DNA from: JABDGC01 sp964449835
GTDB lineage: Bacteria > Pseudomonadota > Gammaproteobacteria > DSM-16500
Assembly (NCBI GenBank): GCA_964449835.1
Contig: CAYVBZ010000001.1
Span: 33,476-97,475 of the forward strand
Length of the DNA stretch: 64,000 nt
Direction of reading: 5' to 3'
The notes under the pieces were generated by a model, which searched no databases, was not told where the DNA came from, and worked only from the letters and a program-made list of their open reading frames with translations. The first letter of the stretch is position 1; every line of letters begins with the position of its first letter. Positions 24,760 to 34,393 of the stretch are shown in pieces. The position numbers and the translations under genes were made by a program.

Positions 24760-25203
24760 TTATTGTAGCATTTTATTTAGGTCTTTACCTCTCAACCCTA
24801 TTGAGGGGAAAACCCAGAGTTTGTTGATGGTGAAGACGGCGAGGGGGAGGATGCTGAGAACAATCAACAAGGCGGGCATGTAGGTCAATTTAAATTGGCT
24901 CATTAAAAGATAAAACAGGCTTTCGTTTGCGGCAAAGGCGAGGCTTGAGACTAAGAGGAGACGGGGAAAGGCCACGCTGTGTTTTTGTTGGGTGCCGCTA
25001 AAGGTCCAGGTGCGATGTCCCCAATAACTGACTTGAAAGGCCAGGCTAAAAGCGACGAGGTTCGCTACTAAAGGTTGCAGCCAGCGGGTTTCGACCAAGA
25101 GCACGACCATTGAAAAATGCACCACTGCCGCACTTGCGCCAACAAGACCGAAACGGGCCAATTGCAAAAATAAAGGGAACAAGCCCCTACTCTTCAAAGC
25201 CAT
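24760..25203 (-). CDS. GtrA-family membrane protein
   Basis: A 147-residue protein with four predicted membrane helices and GtrA marks (LARFGLVGASAAVVHF at the first helix, FAVANL-like NLVAFSLAFQVSYWGHRTWTF, FTINKLWVF). GtrA proteins are thought to flip polyprenyl-linked sugars across the inner membrane. The start lies inside the end of the preceding glycosyltransferase gene (17-bp overlap), and such pairs usually act together. An in-frame TTG at 25215 is an alternative start. Confidence 0.85.
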   Translation of the reverse strand: MALKSRGLFPLFLQLARFGLVGASAAVVHFSMVVLLVETRWLQPLVANLVAFSLAFQVSYWGHRTWTFSGTQQKHSVAFPRLLLVSSLAFAANESLFYLLMSQFKLTYMPALLIVLSILPLAVFTINKLWVFPSIGLRGKDLNKMLQ

Positions 25204-26152
25204 ATTTACGCTCAATGAGATACTTGGGACGTTGCTTCACTTCAGTAAAAATACGGGCAATGTACTCGCCAAGAATACCGATGGACAGTAATTGAATTCC
25301 GCCTAAAAAGACAATGGCGACGACGATGGTCGGGAACCCTGGAAAATCTGTACCAAAAAGCAGAGTGGCGGTGACAAGATAAATGGCATAGACCAGTGAG
25401 ACCAAGGAAATGAAAAAACCGACCAGGCCCCACACGCGCAGGGGCACGTCAGAGAAGGAGGTGATGCCGGCCATTGCGAGCTCAAAAAGCTTCATCAATC
25501 CCCAGGAAGAGCGGCCGCCCGCACGTTCCTGCACTTCGAAAGGAACGCCAATTTTTTTAAAGCCAATCCAAGCATAAAGGCCTTTCATAAAGCGCGTGCG
25601 CTCCGGGAATTGTTTGAGCGCCTCCACAACCTTGCGGTCGAAGAGACGAAAATCGCCGGCGTTATTCGGAATTTCAATATGGGTAATTTGTGACATCAGC
25701 CAATAAAAGAGACGCGCGGCATTGCGTTTGAAAGGCGATTCGGCGGCACGGCTTTGATGCAAACCGTAAACCATGTCATAGCCTTCTCCCCAATATGTCA
25801 AAAAGGTCGTTAGCGTTTCGACGGGGTGCTGAAAATCCGCATCCAGCAAGACCGCAACTTCCCCTTCACAATATTCCAAACCGGCGGTCATGGCGGCCTC
25901 TTTGCCAAAATTGCGGGAAAGTGACAGGACTTTAATTTGCTTTTTGGCCGGCAAGCTTAAAATTTTCTCTACGGTGCCATCCCGGCTGCCATCATTGACG
26001 ACGATAATCTCATAATGTTGGGTCAACTGGGACAAATATTGGCTTAAGTCCTTTAAAAAGGACACAATCACCGTTTCTTCATTATAAACAGGGACAATGC
26101 AGGAGATAAAAACTGTTTTATTATCAATTGCTTGCTTTCTTTTTGCGTTCAT
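25187..26152 (-). CDS. Polyprenyl-phosphate glycosyltransferase, GtrB/DPM1 type
   Basis: A 321-residue family 2 glycosyltransferase that loads a sugar onto undecaprenyl phosphate at the inner membrane. The GT-A domain has CIVPVYNEE, IIVVNDGSRDGT, the metal-binding LLDADFQHP, and SRNFGKEAAMTAG. Two C-terminal helices (about 230-255 and 265-295) anchor it. The ATG at 26152 follows AGGAG at eight bases. With the overlapping GtrA gene it probably modifies surface polysaccharide or arabinose-type lipid A; the sugar is unknown. Confidence 0.9.
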   Translation of the reverse strand: MNAKRKQAIDNKTVFISCIVPVYNEETVIVSFLKDLSQYLSQLTQHYEIIVVNDGSRDGTVEKILSLPAKKQIKVLSLSRNFGKEAAMTAGLEYCEGEVAVLLDADFQHPVETLTTFLTYWGEGYDMVYGLHQSRAAESPFKRNAARLFYWLMSQITHIEIPNNAGDFRLFDRKVVEALKQFPERTRFMKGLYAWIGFKKIGVPFEVQERAGGRSSWGLMKLFELAMAGITSFSDVPLRVWGLVGFFISLVSLVYAIYLVTATLLFGTDFPGFPTIVVAIVFLGGIQLLSIGILGEYIARIFTEVKQRPKYLIERKYGFEE

Positions 26153-26287
26153 TGATGGTTCTCCTAGCACTTCTGGTATGACAGTATAAATGAATAAAAA
26201 ATAATAATAAACCAGCCAGTCGTAGTAAAACTTCTGGAATTACGATATGATATTGCACTTTTTAACTAGCCAATTAGGTAAAATTTT

Positions 26288-28102
26288 GTGACTGAACAAC
26301 TGCGAAATATCGCGATTATCGCCCACGTTGACCACGGTAAAACCACCTTGGTTGATAAGCTTTTACAGCAAACCGCCAGCCTCTCCAAGAAGACCACCAA
26401 CACCGAACGGGTGATGGACAGCAACGACTTGGAAAGAGAGCGCGGCATTACTATTCTTGCCAAAAACACAGCCCTAAAATGGGGTGACTACCGGATTAAC
26501 ATTGTCGATACCCCCGGCCATGCAGACTTTGGTGGAGAGGTGGAACGCATTCTTTCCATGGTGGACTCCGTCCTTCTGTTAGTAGATGCCGTTGACGGCC
26601 CCATGCCGCAAACGCGCTTCGTCACACAAAAAGCTTTTGCACAAGGACTAAACCCGATTGTCGTCGTCAACAAAATTGACCGGCCGGGCGCACGTCCCGA
26701 TTGGGTGGTGGACCAGGTCTTCGACTTGTTTGACCGTTTGGGCGCAACCGACGAACAGCTAGACTTTCCCATTGTCTATACTTCCGCCTTACTCGGTTAT
26801 GCCACACTCGACCTGAACAAAAACAGCGACAACATGCAGCCCTTATTTGAAACGATCATCAATCGCGTGCCGCCGCCCAAAGTCGACCTGCATGCGCCTT
26901 TCCAAATGCAAATTAGCACCCTCGACTATTCGAGCTACGTTGGCATGATCGGCATTGGCCGCATTACCCGCGGACAAGCCAAATCCAATATGCCTGTCAC
27001 CCTGATTGACCGTGAAGGCAAAACCCGCTCAGGCCGTATCATGCAAGTGCTGGAGTATTTGGGGTTGGAGCGCAGTGAAGTTTCGCAAGCCGATGCCGGC
27101 GATATTGTCGCCATCACCGGGATTGAAGAATTGAAGATTTCGGACACGCTCTGCGATCCGGAGCATGTTGAGGCCTTGCCGCCGCTAACGGTGGACGAGC
27201 CGACCGTCAGCATGACCTTCCAAGTTAATACCTCGCCCTTTGCCGGAAAGGAAGGCAAATATGTCACCAGCCGCAAGATCCGCGAGCGTCTTTATCAAGA
27301 GTTGTTGCACAACGTGGCCCTCCGAGTTGAGGACACCAGCGATCCGGATAAATTTAAAGTTTCTGGTCGAGGCGAGCTGCATCTTTCCATCTTGATTGAA
27401 AACATGCGGCGTGAAGGTTATGAGTTGGCCGTTTCGCGGCCCGAGGTCATCATTAAAATGGTGAATGGCGAACCGCAGGAACCCTATGAAACCTTGACCG
27501 TCGACGTAGAAACCACGCATCAAGGCGCCATCATGGAAAAACTGGGTAGCCGCCGTGGTGATTTAAAAGATATGGTCCAAGACAACAAAGGCCGCGTTCG
27601 TCTCGATTACGTGATCCCCGCGCGAGCGCTGATTGGTTTTCACACTGAATTTCTGACCATGACTTCGGGAACAGGTCTGCTTTATCACGTGTTCAGTCAT
27701 TATGGTCCGGCCGTTAAAGGTGATTTCGCACACCGCTTGAATGGCGTCATGATTTCCAACCAAGCGGGCATCTCGCTGGCTTATTCCCTGTTTAACTTAC
27801 AAGAACGCGGACGCATGATCATCAGTCCTCAGACCGAGGTCTATGAGGGCATGATTGTCGGCATCCATTCACGCGACAATGACTTGGTGGTGAATGTTTG
27901 CAAAGCGAAACAGTTGACCAACATTCGCGCCGCAGGTTCCGATGAAAACATTATTCTCACGCCGCCCATCATAATGTCCTTGGAACAGGCCTTGGAATTC
28001 ATCGACGATGATGAGTTGGTCGAAGTCACCCCGCAGTCCATCCGCGTGCGGAAGAAGTTTTTGAAGGAACACGAGCGGAAACGGTCGGCGAGAGTAGAAT
28101 AA
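26288..28102 (+). CDS. typA: BipA/TypA ribosome-associated GTPase
   Basis: A 604-residue translational GTPase. G1 is AHVDHGKTTL (12-21), G2 RGITILAKN, G3 DTPGHADFGGE, G4 NKIDRPGARP, and G5 is near YTSALLGYA. EF-G-like domains III and V and the BipA-specific C-terminal domain follow (YEGMIVGIHSRDNDL, EVTPQSIRVRKKFL). It helps ribosome assembly and stress adaptation, especially in the cold. The start is GTG at 26288. The length matches the family. The thr operon starts 28 bp downstream. Confidence 0.97.
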   Translation: MTEQLRNIAIIAHVDHGKTTLVDKLLQQTASLSKKTTNTERVMDSNDLERERGITILAKNTALKWGDYRINIVDTPGHADFGGEVERILSMVDSVLLLVDAVDGPMPQTRFVTQKAFAQGLNPIVVVNKIDRPGARPDWVVDQVFDLFDRLGATDEQLDFPIVYTSALLGYATLDLNKNSDNMQPLFETIINRVPPPKVDLHAPFQMQISTLDYSSYVGMIGIGRITRGQAKSNMPVTLIDREGKTRSGRIMQVLEYLGLERSEVSQADAGDIVAITGIEELKISDTLCDPEHVEALPPLTVDEPTVSMTFQVNTSPFAGKEGKYVTSRKIRERLYQELLHNVALRVEDTSDPDKFKVSGRGELHLSILIENMRREGYELAVSRPEVIIKMVNGEPQEPYETLTVDVETTHQGAIMEKLGSRRGDLKDMVQDNKGRVRLDYVIPARALIGFHTEFLTMTSGTGLLYHVFSHYGPAVKGDFAHRLNGVMISNQAGISLAYSLFNLQERGRMIISPQTEVYEGMIVGIHSRDNDLVVNVCKAKQLTNIRAAGSDENIILTPPIIMSLEQALEFIDDDELVEVTPQSIRVRKKFLKEHERKRSARVE

Positions 28103-28130
28103 GGCAGGGAATTGATGATATAAAAGGGAG

Positions 28131-30587
28131 ATGAAGACCCAAAAATCTCCCTATGTCGTCCACAAGTTCGGCGGCACCAGCCTTGCGAATAGCGAGCGCT
28201 TTCAGGCGCTGCAAACGCTGCTCAGCGGAAAAAAAGAAATTATCGTCGTCTCGGCAGTCCAGGGGACCACCTCCACTTTGCAGCGCCTCTTGGATGAGGC
28301 CGCCCAAGGTGAAAAATTTTTAAAAACACTGGCTGCTTTAGAAAAAACGCATACCACCCTAGTCCATGCGTTATTGCCGAAAAAAAAACAGACAACTCTG
28401 CTCTCAACGCTGCAAAAAGATTTTTCTGAAATCAAAGACCTTTTGCATGCCGTTCAACTGACGGGTTCCTATTCGAAAGAAATTCAAGATCGCATTCTCG
28501 GCTACGGTGAACTTTGGTCCGCCGCTATTTTAAGCGCTCATCTTTCTGAAACCCGAAAAGTTTTGTTGATCGATGCGGCACAAGTTCTTTTTATCTATCA
28601 CAAACACGGCATCCTCTGTGTGGACTGGGTAAAAAGCAAAGCAGCGTTGAATGAGGTCCTCAAAGGCAAAACCTTTGACCAAGTGATCATCACTGGTTTT
28701 ATCGCCTCCACTTTAGAGGGTAAACGCACGATTCTGGGGCGCAATGGCAGTGATTTTTCCGCAGCCATTTTTGCCAAGCTCTTCAACGCGTCCTCGCTTT
28801 ACATCTGGACAGACGTAGATGGCATCTACAGCGCAGACCCTACCCGCGTTCGTTCCGCCTTTGTGCTGGAATCGCTATCTTATAAAGAAGCCTTGGAGTT
28901 GGCCTACTTTGGCGCCAAAGTTTTGCATCCAATGGCGATCGCTCCCGCCCTGGAAAGTCAGATTCCCATTTATATCAAAAATAGTTTTCGTCCCGAAGCA
29001 CCGGGCACTTGCATCTGTGCTTCGCCGCAAAAATCTTCTTACTATGTGAAAGGGCTGAGTTGCATCGACGAGATTGCTTTAATCAATGTTGAAGGCGCCG
29101 GACTGATTGGGGTTTCGGGCATTGCCTCACAGGTCTTTCAAATTCTGCATCAGGCCAATATTTCCGCCATTTTTATTTCCCAGGCGAGCTCTGAACATTC
29201 CATTTGTTTTGCTGTTTCCAAGGAGCATGGCGAAAGCGCTGTGCAAGCCTTGAAGGAGAACCTGCAATTTGATTTGGAACGGCATCTCTTGGAAGGCATT
29301 CATCTGGATTCCGATTGCGCAATTTTGTCCGCCGTGGGCGACGGCATGATCGGAAGCGTCGGCATTGCAGGAAAGCTGGCCACAGCGCTAGCCAAAGCCG
29401 GTGTCAACATCCGGGCTATTTCACAGGGTTCCTCCGAGCGCAATATTTCCATCGTCATCAAAAGCACGGAGGTCAATAAAGCCCTCCAGGCCGTCCATGC
29501 GGGTTTCTATTTGTCCCGCGATACCATTTCAATCGGCTTAATTGGGCCGGGACAAGTTGGAAGCACCTTATTGCGGCAAATTCATGCGGCCGTGAACAAA
29601 CTTCAACGGAGCGGTCAGGCCAATCTCTATGTGCGCGGCATTATGAACAGCAAAAAAATGCTGCTGAGTAACGAAGCAATTGATTTAAGTACTTGGCAGG
29701 ACAAATTCGCCGCCTGCGAGACTAAAGCCGACCTGGAAAAGTTTGCCAGGCACATTTTGACTGACGATATTCCCCATGCGCTCATCATTGATTGCACCGC
29801 CAATCAAAGCATTGCTCAGCATTATGCTTATTTTATGGAGTTGGGTCTCCATGTCATTACCCCGAACAAACACGCCAATGCCGGTAATCTGGATTATTAT
29901 CGAAAATTGAAAGCGCTCACGCAAAATAAAAACAAACATTATCTCTATGAGGCCACGGTTTGCGCGGGCCTGCCCATCATCACCACCTTGCAGGACTTGA
30001 TTAAGACTGGGGATGAAGTATTTAAAATTGAGGGCGTGATTTCGGGTACCTTAAGTTTTCTTTTTAGTGAGCTGGCCAAAGGACGGTCCTTCTCGGAGGT
30101 CGTGCGCGATGCAAAAAAACGCGGCTATACGGAGCCTGATCCACGGGAAGATTTGTCGGGCATGGATGTGGCCCGCAAGCTCGTTTGTCTTGCCCGGGAA
30201 TTGAGCCGGGAAGTCTCGCTGCAAGAGGTCACAGTCTATGACCTGGTGCCAGCTGATTTGAAATCCTGCTCTGTGGAGGAGTTTCTTGACCGTTTGCCCG
30301 CTTATGATCATCTGATTGCGAATTTACTCGCGGAAGCGAAAGCTAAAAATGAAAGGCTTTGTTATGTCGGAAGCGTGCAGGGCGATGGAAAAATGAAAGT
30401 GGCCATCGAGTCCATTCCGCTTACTCATCCTATTGCCCGCTTGACTGGCACGGATAATTTGCTGATCTTTCACACCCGCCGCTACCAGGAACACCCTATG
30501 ATTATTCAAGGCCCAGGGGCCGGCGCCGAAGTCACGGCAGCCGGTGTTTTTGCTGATTTATTGAGGTTGGTTTCGTATTTGTCGTGA
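28131..30587 (+). CDS. thrA: ThrA, aspartate kinase-homoserine dehydrogenase
   Basis: An 818-residue bifunctional enzyme catalysing the first and third steps of the aspartate pathway. The kinase domain begins VVHKFGGTSLAN (10-21), with GRNGSDFSAA and YIWTDVDGIYSADP. Two ACT modules lie in the middle (about 310-460). The dehydrogenase follows with IGLIGPGQVGSTLL, VITPNKHANAGNLDYY and EATVCAGLPIITTLQDL. The ACT region should bind threonine for feedback control. No leader peptide or attenuator is visible in the 28 bp after bipA. The AAAAGGGAG is unusually close to the ATG. Confidence 0.96.
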   Translation: MKTQKSPYVVHKFGGTSLANSERFQALQTLLSGKKEIIVVSAVQGTTSTLQRLLDEAAQGEKFLKTLAALEKTHTTLVHALLPKKKQTTLLSTLQKDFSEIKDLLHAVQLTGSYSKEIQDRILGYGELWSAAILSAHLSETRKVLLIDAAQVLFIYHKHGILCVDWVKSKAALNEVLKGKTFDQVIITGFIASTLEGKRTILGRNGSDFSAAIFAKLFNASSLYIWTDVDGIYSADPTRVRSAFVLESLSYKEALELAYFGAKVLHPMAIAPALESQIPIYIKNSFRPEAPGTCICASPQKSSYYVKGLSCIDEIALINVEGAGLIGVSGIASQVFQILHQANISAIFISQASSEHSICFAVSKEHGESAVQALKENLQFDLERHLLEGIHLDSDCAILSAVGDGMIGSVGIAGKLATALAKAGVNIRAISQGSSERNISIVIKSTEVNKALQAVHAGFYLSRDTISIGLIGPGQVGSTLLRQIHAAVNKLQRSGQANLYVRGIMNSKKMLLSNEAIDLSTWQDKFAACETKADLEKFARHILTDDIPHALIIDCTANQSIAQHYAYFMELGLHVITPNKHANAGNLDYYRKLKALTQNKNKHYLYEATVCAGLPIITTLQDLIKTGDEVFKIEGVISGTLSFLFSELAKGRSFSEVVRDAKKRGYTEPDPREDLSGMDVARKLVCLARELSREVSLQEVTVYDLVPADLKSCSVEEFLDRLPAYDHLIANLLAEAKAKNERLCYVGSVQGDGKMKVAIESIPLTHPIARLTGTDNLLIFHTRRYQEHPMIIQGPGAGAEVTAAGVFADLLRLVSYLS

Positions 30588-30599
30588 TACAATAAGCGC

Positions 30600-31550
30600 A
30601 TGACTCAAATAAAATCCGACATTCAGCGTGTCACTGCCTTTGCACCTGCAAGCTGTGCTAATCTCGCAGTTGGTTTTGATATTTTAGGTCTTGCTTTTGA
30701 CTCAGTTGGCGATACCGTGGCCCTCGAAAAAAGAGACGATCAAAAATTGCTGATTGAAAGCATCACTGGCGTAGAAAAAATTCCTTTCGGCCCCGATAAA
30801 AACACAGCTTCAGTTGCCTTGCAGGGGATGCTTTCTCATCTCAAATTGAAGCAAGGTTTCTCGCTTCATATTCAAAAAGGGATTCCAATGAGTTCCGGGA
30901 TGGGCGGCTCAGCGGCCTCAGCAGTTGCTGCGGTGCTGGCCTGTAATGCTTTTTTAAAGAAGCCGCTTTCTCTTTTGGAACTCGCTCAATTTGCTCTGCT
31001 AGGCGAGCAGGCTGCGAGTGGTCAAAAGCATGCAGACAATGTGGCTCCTTCTCTCTTTGGCGGGCTCACCCTCATTAAGTCACTAGACCCTCTTGAAATC
31101 GTGCAACTGCCCATTCCTTCGCTTTATTGCGTTTTAGTGCATCCGCATTTAGAGGTTTCAACCCAAGTCGCCAGAAAAATATTGAAACCGCAACTGCCTT
31201 TGTCAGATTATGTGAAACAGTCGGCCCAATTGGCGGCTTTTATTGCTGGTTTATATCAAAATAACCTGGAACTTTTAGAAGCCTCTTTTAGAGATTATTT
31301 AATTGAACCCCAACGGGCGGGTTTTGTTCCGCGTTTTTATGCGCTTAAGCAAGCGGCACTGGATGCAGGCGCCCTTGGTTTTTGTCTTTCCGGCTCGGGA
31401 CCTAGTTTGTTGGCTTTGGTGAAGCAGGAAAGTACCGCGAAAAAAGTTGCGTTGGTGATGCAGAACCAGTTAAAAAATGAAAAGCTGGATGCGGATTGTT
31501 GGATTGCGCGGATTAGCGAGGAAGGAGCGCGGGTCACTGAGTTAAAATAA
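30600..31550 (+). CDS. thrB: ThrB, homoserine kinase
   Basis: A 316-residue GHMP kinase that phosphorylates homoserine. It starts with FAPASCANLAVGFDILGLAF, has the phosphate loop IPMSSGMGGSAASAVAA and the C-terminal motif GFCLSGSGPSLLAL. It begins 12 bp after thrA and ends 12 bp before thrC, an operon arrangement. Confidence 0.97.
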   Translation: MTQIKSDIQRVTAFAPASCANLAVGFDILGLAFDSVGDTVALEKRDDQKLLIESITGVEKIPFGPDKNTASVALQGMLSHLKLKQGFSLHIQKGIPMSSGMGGSAASAVAAVLACNAFLKKPLSLLELAQFALLGEQAASGQKHADNVAPSLFGGLTLIKSLDPLEIVQLPIPSLYCVLVHPHLEVSTQVARKILKPQLPLSDYVKQSAQLAAFIAGLYQNNLELLEASFRDYLIEPQRAGFVPRFYALKQAALDAGALGFCLSGSGPSLLALVKQESTAKKVALVMQNQLKNEKLDADCWIARISEEGARVTELK

Positions 31551-31562
31551 GGGAAATGACTC

Positions 31563-32846
31563 ATGCAGTTCATTAGCACGGCAAATAAAGCAGCCCCTCA
31601 AACACTCTCCCGGGCTATCCTGCTCGGTCTAGCCGAGGACGGCGGGCTTTTTGTTCCGAAAACTTTTCCGCAAATTTCTTTGAATGAATTCAAGGCTGAT
31701 TGGAAATATCCGTCCTTCGCTCAAAAAATCCTGGGACCTTATTTCCAAGGCGACCCCTTGGAAAATCAACTCGCCGCATTCTGCCAAGCCGCCTTTACCT
31801 TCCACTTACCACTCAAAACAATCAATCCCAATACCTTCATCCTGGAACTCTTTCACGGCCCCACCCTCTCCTTCAAAGATTTCGGCGCGCGCTTTTTAGC
31901 GGAAGCACTCAAAGTGCTCTCAGGTACTCATAAAACAACCGTGATGGTCGCCACCTCCGGCGACACCGGTTCCGCAGTGGCCTCGGCTTTTTATTTAAAA
32001 CCCCATCTTCAAGTCATCGTGCTTTATCCAGAAGGACAAATTTCGCCCCGCCAAGAACAGCAAATCACTTGCTGGGGCGATAATGTCGTAGCGCTTTCTG
32101 TCAAAGGCAACTTTGACGATTGTCAGCGTTTGGTCAAGTCCGCCTTCCAAGACAAGAGCTGGCAGACAGAGTTTCACTTAAGCAGCGCCAATAGCATTAA
32201 CATTGGCCGTCTATTACCGCAGCTTGCCTATTATGCCTATACTAGCCTCTGCTTTTACCAGGAACATCAAGAAGCACCTGGTTTTATTGTGCCGACAGGC
32301 AACTTGGGAAATGCGACTGCCTGCTACTGGGCAAAGAAGATGGGCTTCCCAATCCGTGAAATCGTGCTTGCAGTCAATGCCAACCTCACCATCCCGGATT
32401 TCTTAAAAACAGGCCGATTTACTCCGAGAAAAAGTATTCACACTTTGGCAAATGCCATGGATGTCGGAGATCCTAGTAATTTTGAGCGTTTACACGCGCT
32501 TTATCCCAGCTTTCATGATTTCAAACAGAATGTCAGCGCTTTGAGTGCGACAGACCAGGACATTCGTAAAACGATCCAGGCCATGTATCACGAAGCCCAT
32601 TATTTAGTTTGTCCTCATACTGCGACGGCCTGTTTCGCGCGAAAGCAACTCTCGGAAAAACCCTGGATCATTGTCGCGACAGCCCATCCCTGTAAATTTG
32701 ATGATATTATTGGGCCCTTGCTTCAAATTAAAGTGCCTGTGGCGCCTCAATTGCAAGCCTTGTTGGAAAGACCAACAGAGCGCATTCCAGTTGAAGCTAA
32801 GCTTGCGAGTATAAAAGACGTTTTAAAAAATAAAGGAAAGTCATGA
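31563..32846 (+). CDS. thrC: ThrC, threonine synthase
   Basis: A 427-residue PLP enzyme turning phosphohomoserine into threonine. The PLP lysine is in LSFKDFGARF (near residue 107), and the phosphate-cradle motif is PTGNLGNATACYWA. ATSGDTGSAVASAF is the substrate loop. Length and motifs match the E. coli-type enzyme. Its last four bases (ATGA) are the start of asd. Confidence 0.97.
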   Translation: MQFISTANKAAPQTLSRAILLGLAEDGGLFVPKTFPQISLNEFKADWKYPSFAQKILGPYFQGDPLENQLAAFCQAAFTFHLPLKTINPNTFILELFHGPTLSFKDFGARFLAEALKVLSGTHKTTVMVATSGDTGSAVASAFYLKPHLQVIVLYPEGQISPRQEQQITCWGDNVVALSVKGNFDDCQRLVKSAFQDKSWQTEFHLSSANSINIGRLLPQLAYYAYTSLCFYQEHQEAPGFIVPTGNLGNATACYWAKKMGFPIREIVLAVNANLTIPDFLKTGRFTPRKSIHTLANAMDVGDPSNFERLHALYPSFHDFKQNVSALSATDQDIRKTIQAMYHEAHYLVCPHTATACFARKQLSEKPWIIVATAHPCKFDDIIGPLLQIKVPVAPQLQALLERPTERIPVEAKLASIKDVLKNKGKS

Positions 32847-33835
32847 CAAACAGCAAAAAAATTGCCATCATCGGCGCAACAGGCAACGTGGGCCGCAAAA
32901 TTGTTCAGCTCATTTTAGAGAGAAAAAAAATTAATTCTAAATTGCTTCGCTTATTTTCTTCAGCGCGGTCCGCAGGGCAACGGTTGAATGTGGATGACCA
33001 GCACTTTATGGTCGAAGATCTCGCTCATTATGACTTCACTGATTGTCAATTGGCCTTGTTTGCGACAGACAGTGATATTTCTAAAGCCTATGCGCCCCAA
33101 GCTTTGGCCGCAGGCGCAAGAGTGGTGGATTCCAGTTCAGCCTATCGATTGGATCCCCAGGTTCCCCTGGTGGTGCCGCCGGTCAATGGACAGTTGCTCA
33201 CCTCAAAATCAGCCTTGATTGCCACAGCGAATTGCGTCGCCTGTCCTATTGCTGTCGCGCTAAAACCTTTGCACGATTATGCGCATGCGCGACGGGTGTT
33301 GGTCTCCACCTATCAATCGACTTCCGGCGCCGGTAAGGCCGCCATGGATGAGCTCTATCAGCAGACCAAAAGCATTTATTTTGCGGCCACCTATCAAAAT
33401 AAACATTTCAGCCGGCCGATTGCCTTTAATGTTATTCCGCAGATTGATCAATTTTCAGGGGATGGTTTTTCTTATGAGGAAATCAAAATCGCAAAGGAAG
33501 TGCAGAAAATCATTGCGCCGAATCTTAAAATTGCCGCGACTTCCGTGCGGGTGCCGGTGATGGTGGGGCATTCTATTTCGATGGCGGTTGAGTTTGCTAA
33601 GGCGATTGATTTGAAGGAGGTCAAGGCGATTTTGGAGAAAAGTCCAGGGATACAGTTGAGTTTGCATGATTATACGACGCCTTTGGAGGCAGAGGGGAAA
33701 GACCAGGTGTTTGTGGGGCGATTGAGGAGGGACCCGACAGTGGATAATGGGCTTTTATTGTGGTTGGTTTCGGACAATCTGAGACGGGGAGCGGCTTTGG
33801 ATGCGGTTGAAATTGCGGAGAAAGTTGTGGGATAA
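32843..33835 (+). CDS. asd: Aspartate-semialdehyde dehydrogenase
   Basis: A 330-residue NADP-dependent enzyme for the second step of the aspartate pathway. The Rossmann motif is IIGATGNVGRKI (9-20), and the catalytic Cys131 is in ATANCVACPIAVAL, a variant of the usual NCST motif. RVPVMVGHSISMAVEF is the substrate-side His region. It overlaps thrC by four bases, so thrABC and asd form one translationally coupled operon. The residue after the Cys differs from the commonest forms but the fold is complete. Confidence 0.93.
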   Translation: MTNSKKIAIIGATGNVGRKIVQLILERKKINSKLLRLFSSARSAGQRLNVDDQHFMVEDLAHYDFTDCQLALFATDSDISKAYAPQALAAGARVVDSSSAYRLDPQVPLVVPPVNGQLLTSKSALIATANCVACPIAVALKPLHDYAHARRVLVSTYQSTSGAGKAAMDELYQQTKSIYFAATYQNKHFSRPIAFNVIPQIDQFSGDGFSYEEIKIAKEVQKIIAPNLKIAATSVRVPVMVGHSISMAVEFAKAIDLKEVKAILEKSPGIQLSLHDYTTPLEAEGKDQVFVGRLRRDPTVDNGLLLWLVSDNLRRGAALDAVEIAEKVVG

Positions 33836-33858
33836 AAGCGACAAACTAAGCGAGTTTA

Positions 33859-33924
33859 CCCCGGCATGCTTTAAGCCGGGGCCTGCAATGACGGCAAAAA
33901 AAAGGGCTGCACTGCAGCCCTTTT
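33859..33924. terminator. Two hairpins ending the thr-asd operon
   Basis: A first stem CCCCGGC/GCCGGGG (33859-33865 with 33875-33881) is followed by AAAAGGGCTG/CAGCCCTTTT (33900-33909 with 33915-33924). The second has A runs before and T runs after, so it can end transcription from either side, serving asd and the opposing small membrane-protein gene. Confidence 0.8.
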
Positions 33925-33939
33925 GGTAAACAACCTGAC

Positions 33940-34230
33940 TTAGGCTTTCTTATGTTCGCCCTTCTTTCCATGCTCATGGCCCATTTCACCTGAAGGCGGC
34001 GCACCCATCATCATACCTTCCCCATGTCCAGGCCCATGACATTCCCCGCCGCGCATCACGCAGGAATACATGCAAACCATCGAGATAATTGAGAAAATCA
34101 TGACCAAAGCACCAATAAGCTTTCCAAGCCAGCTCCCTTTCCCTGGATTTTTCGTTGACCAAAGCAATAACGCAGTACCTGCGGATAAAGCGATTAGATC
34201 CAAGCCATACACCATATGCATTACGATCAT
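33940..34230 (-). CDS. Small membrane protein with Met/His/Cys-rich tail
   Basis: A 96-residue protein with two hydrophobic helices (about 5-23 and 35-55). The tail has possible metal ligands (CMYSCVMRGGECHGPGHGEGMMMG, then GEMGHEHGKKGEHKK). No family is recognised. It points toward the asd terminator and is divergent from msrBA. Copper or zinc binding is a guess from composition. Confidence 0.6.
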   Translation of the reverse strand: MIVMHMVYGLDLIALSAGTALLLWSTKNPGKGSWLGKLIGALVMIFSIISMVCMYSCVMRGGECHGPGHGEGMMMGAPPSGEMGHEHGKKGEHKKA

Positions 34231-34393
34231 AAAGCACTCTCCTTTGTTAAAGTAAAAGGATGTTGCCGCATCATCGTTATTGCGACAGCAGTCCTGCCTA
34301 GAACATAATAAGGTAAATTTTAGTAAACTGAAAGGCTTAAGCCGCCTGTATTGTCATGCTGGCATGTCAGTAACTATAAGGGAGATAAAAAAA

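Noticed and set aside
26488..27523. Minus-strand open frames inside bipA
   Set aside because: They are antisense to a conserved GTPase and have no family features; similar shadows occur inside thrA, thrC, metN and others.
28103..28130. Threonine leader-peptide attenuator before thrA
   Set aside because: Only 28 bp separate bipA and thrA; there is no Thr/Ile-rich leader and no terminator hairpin.
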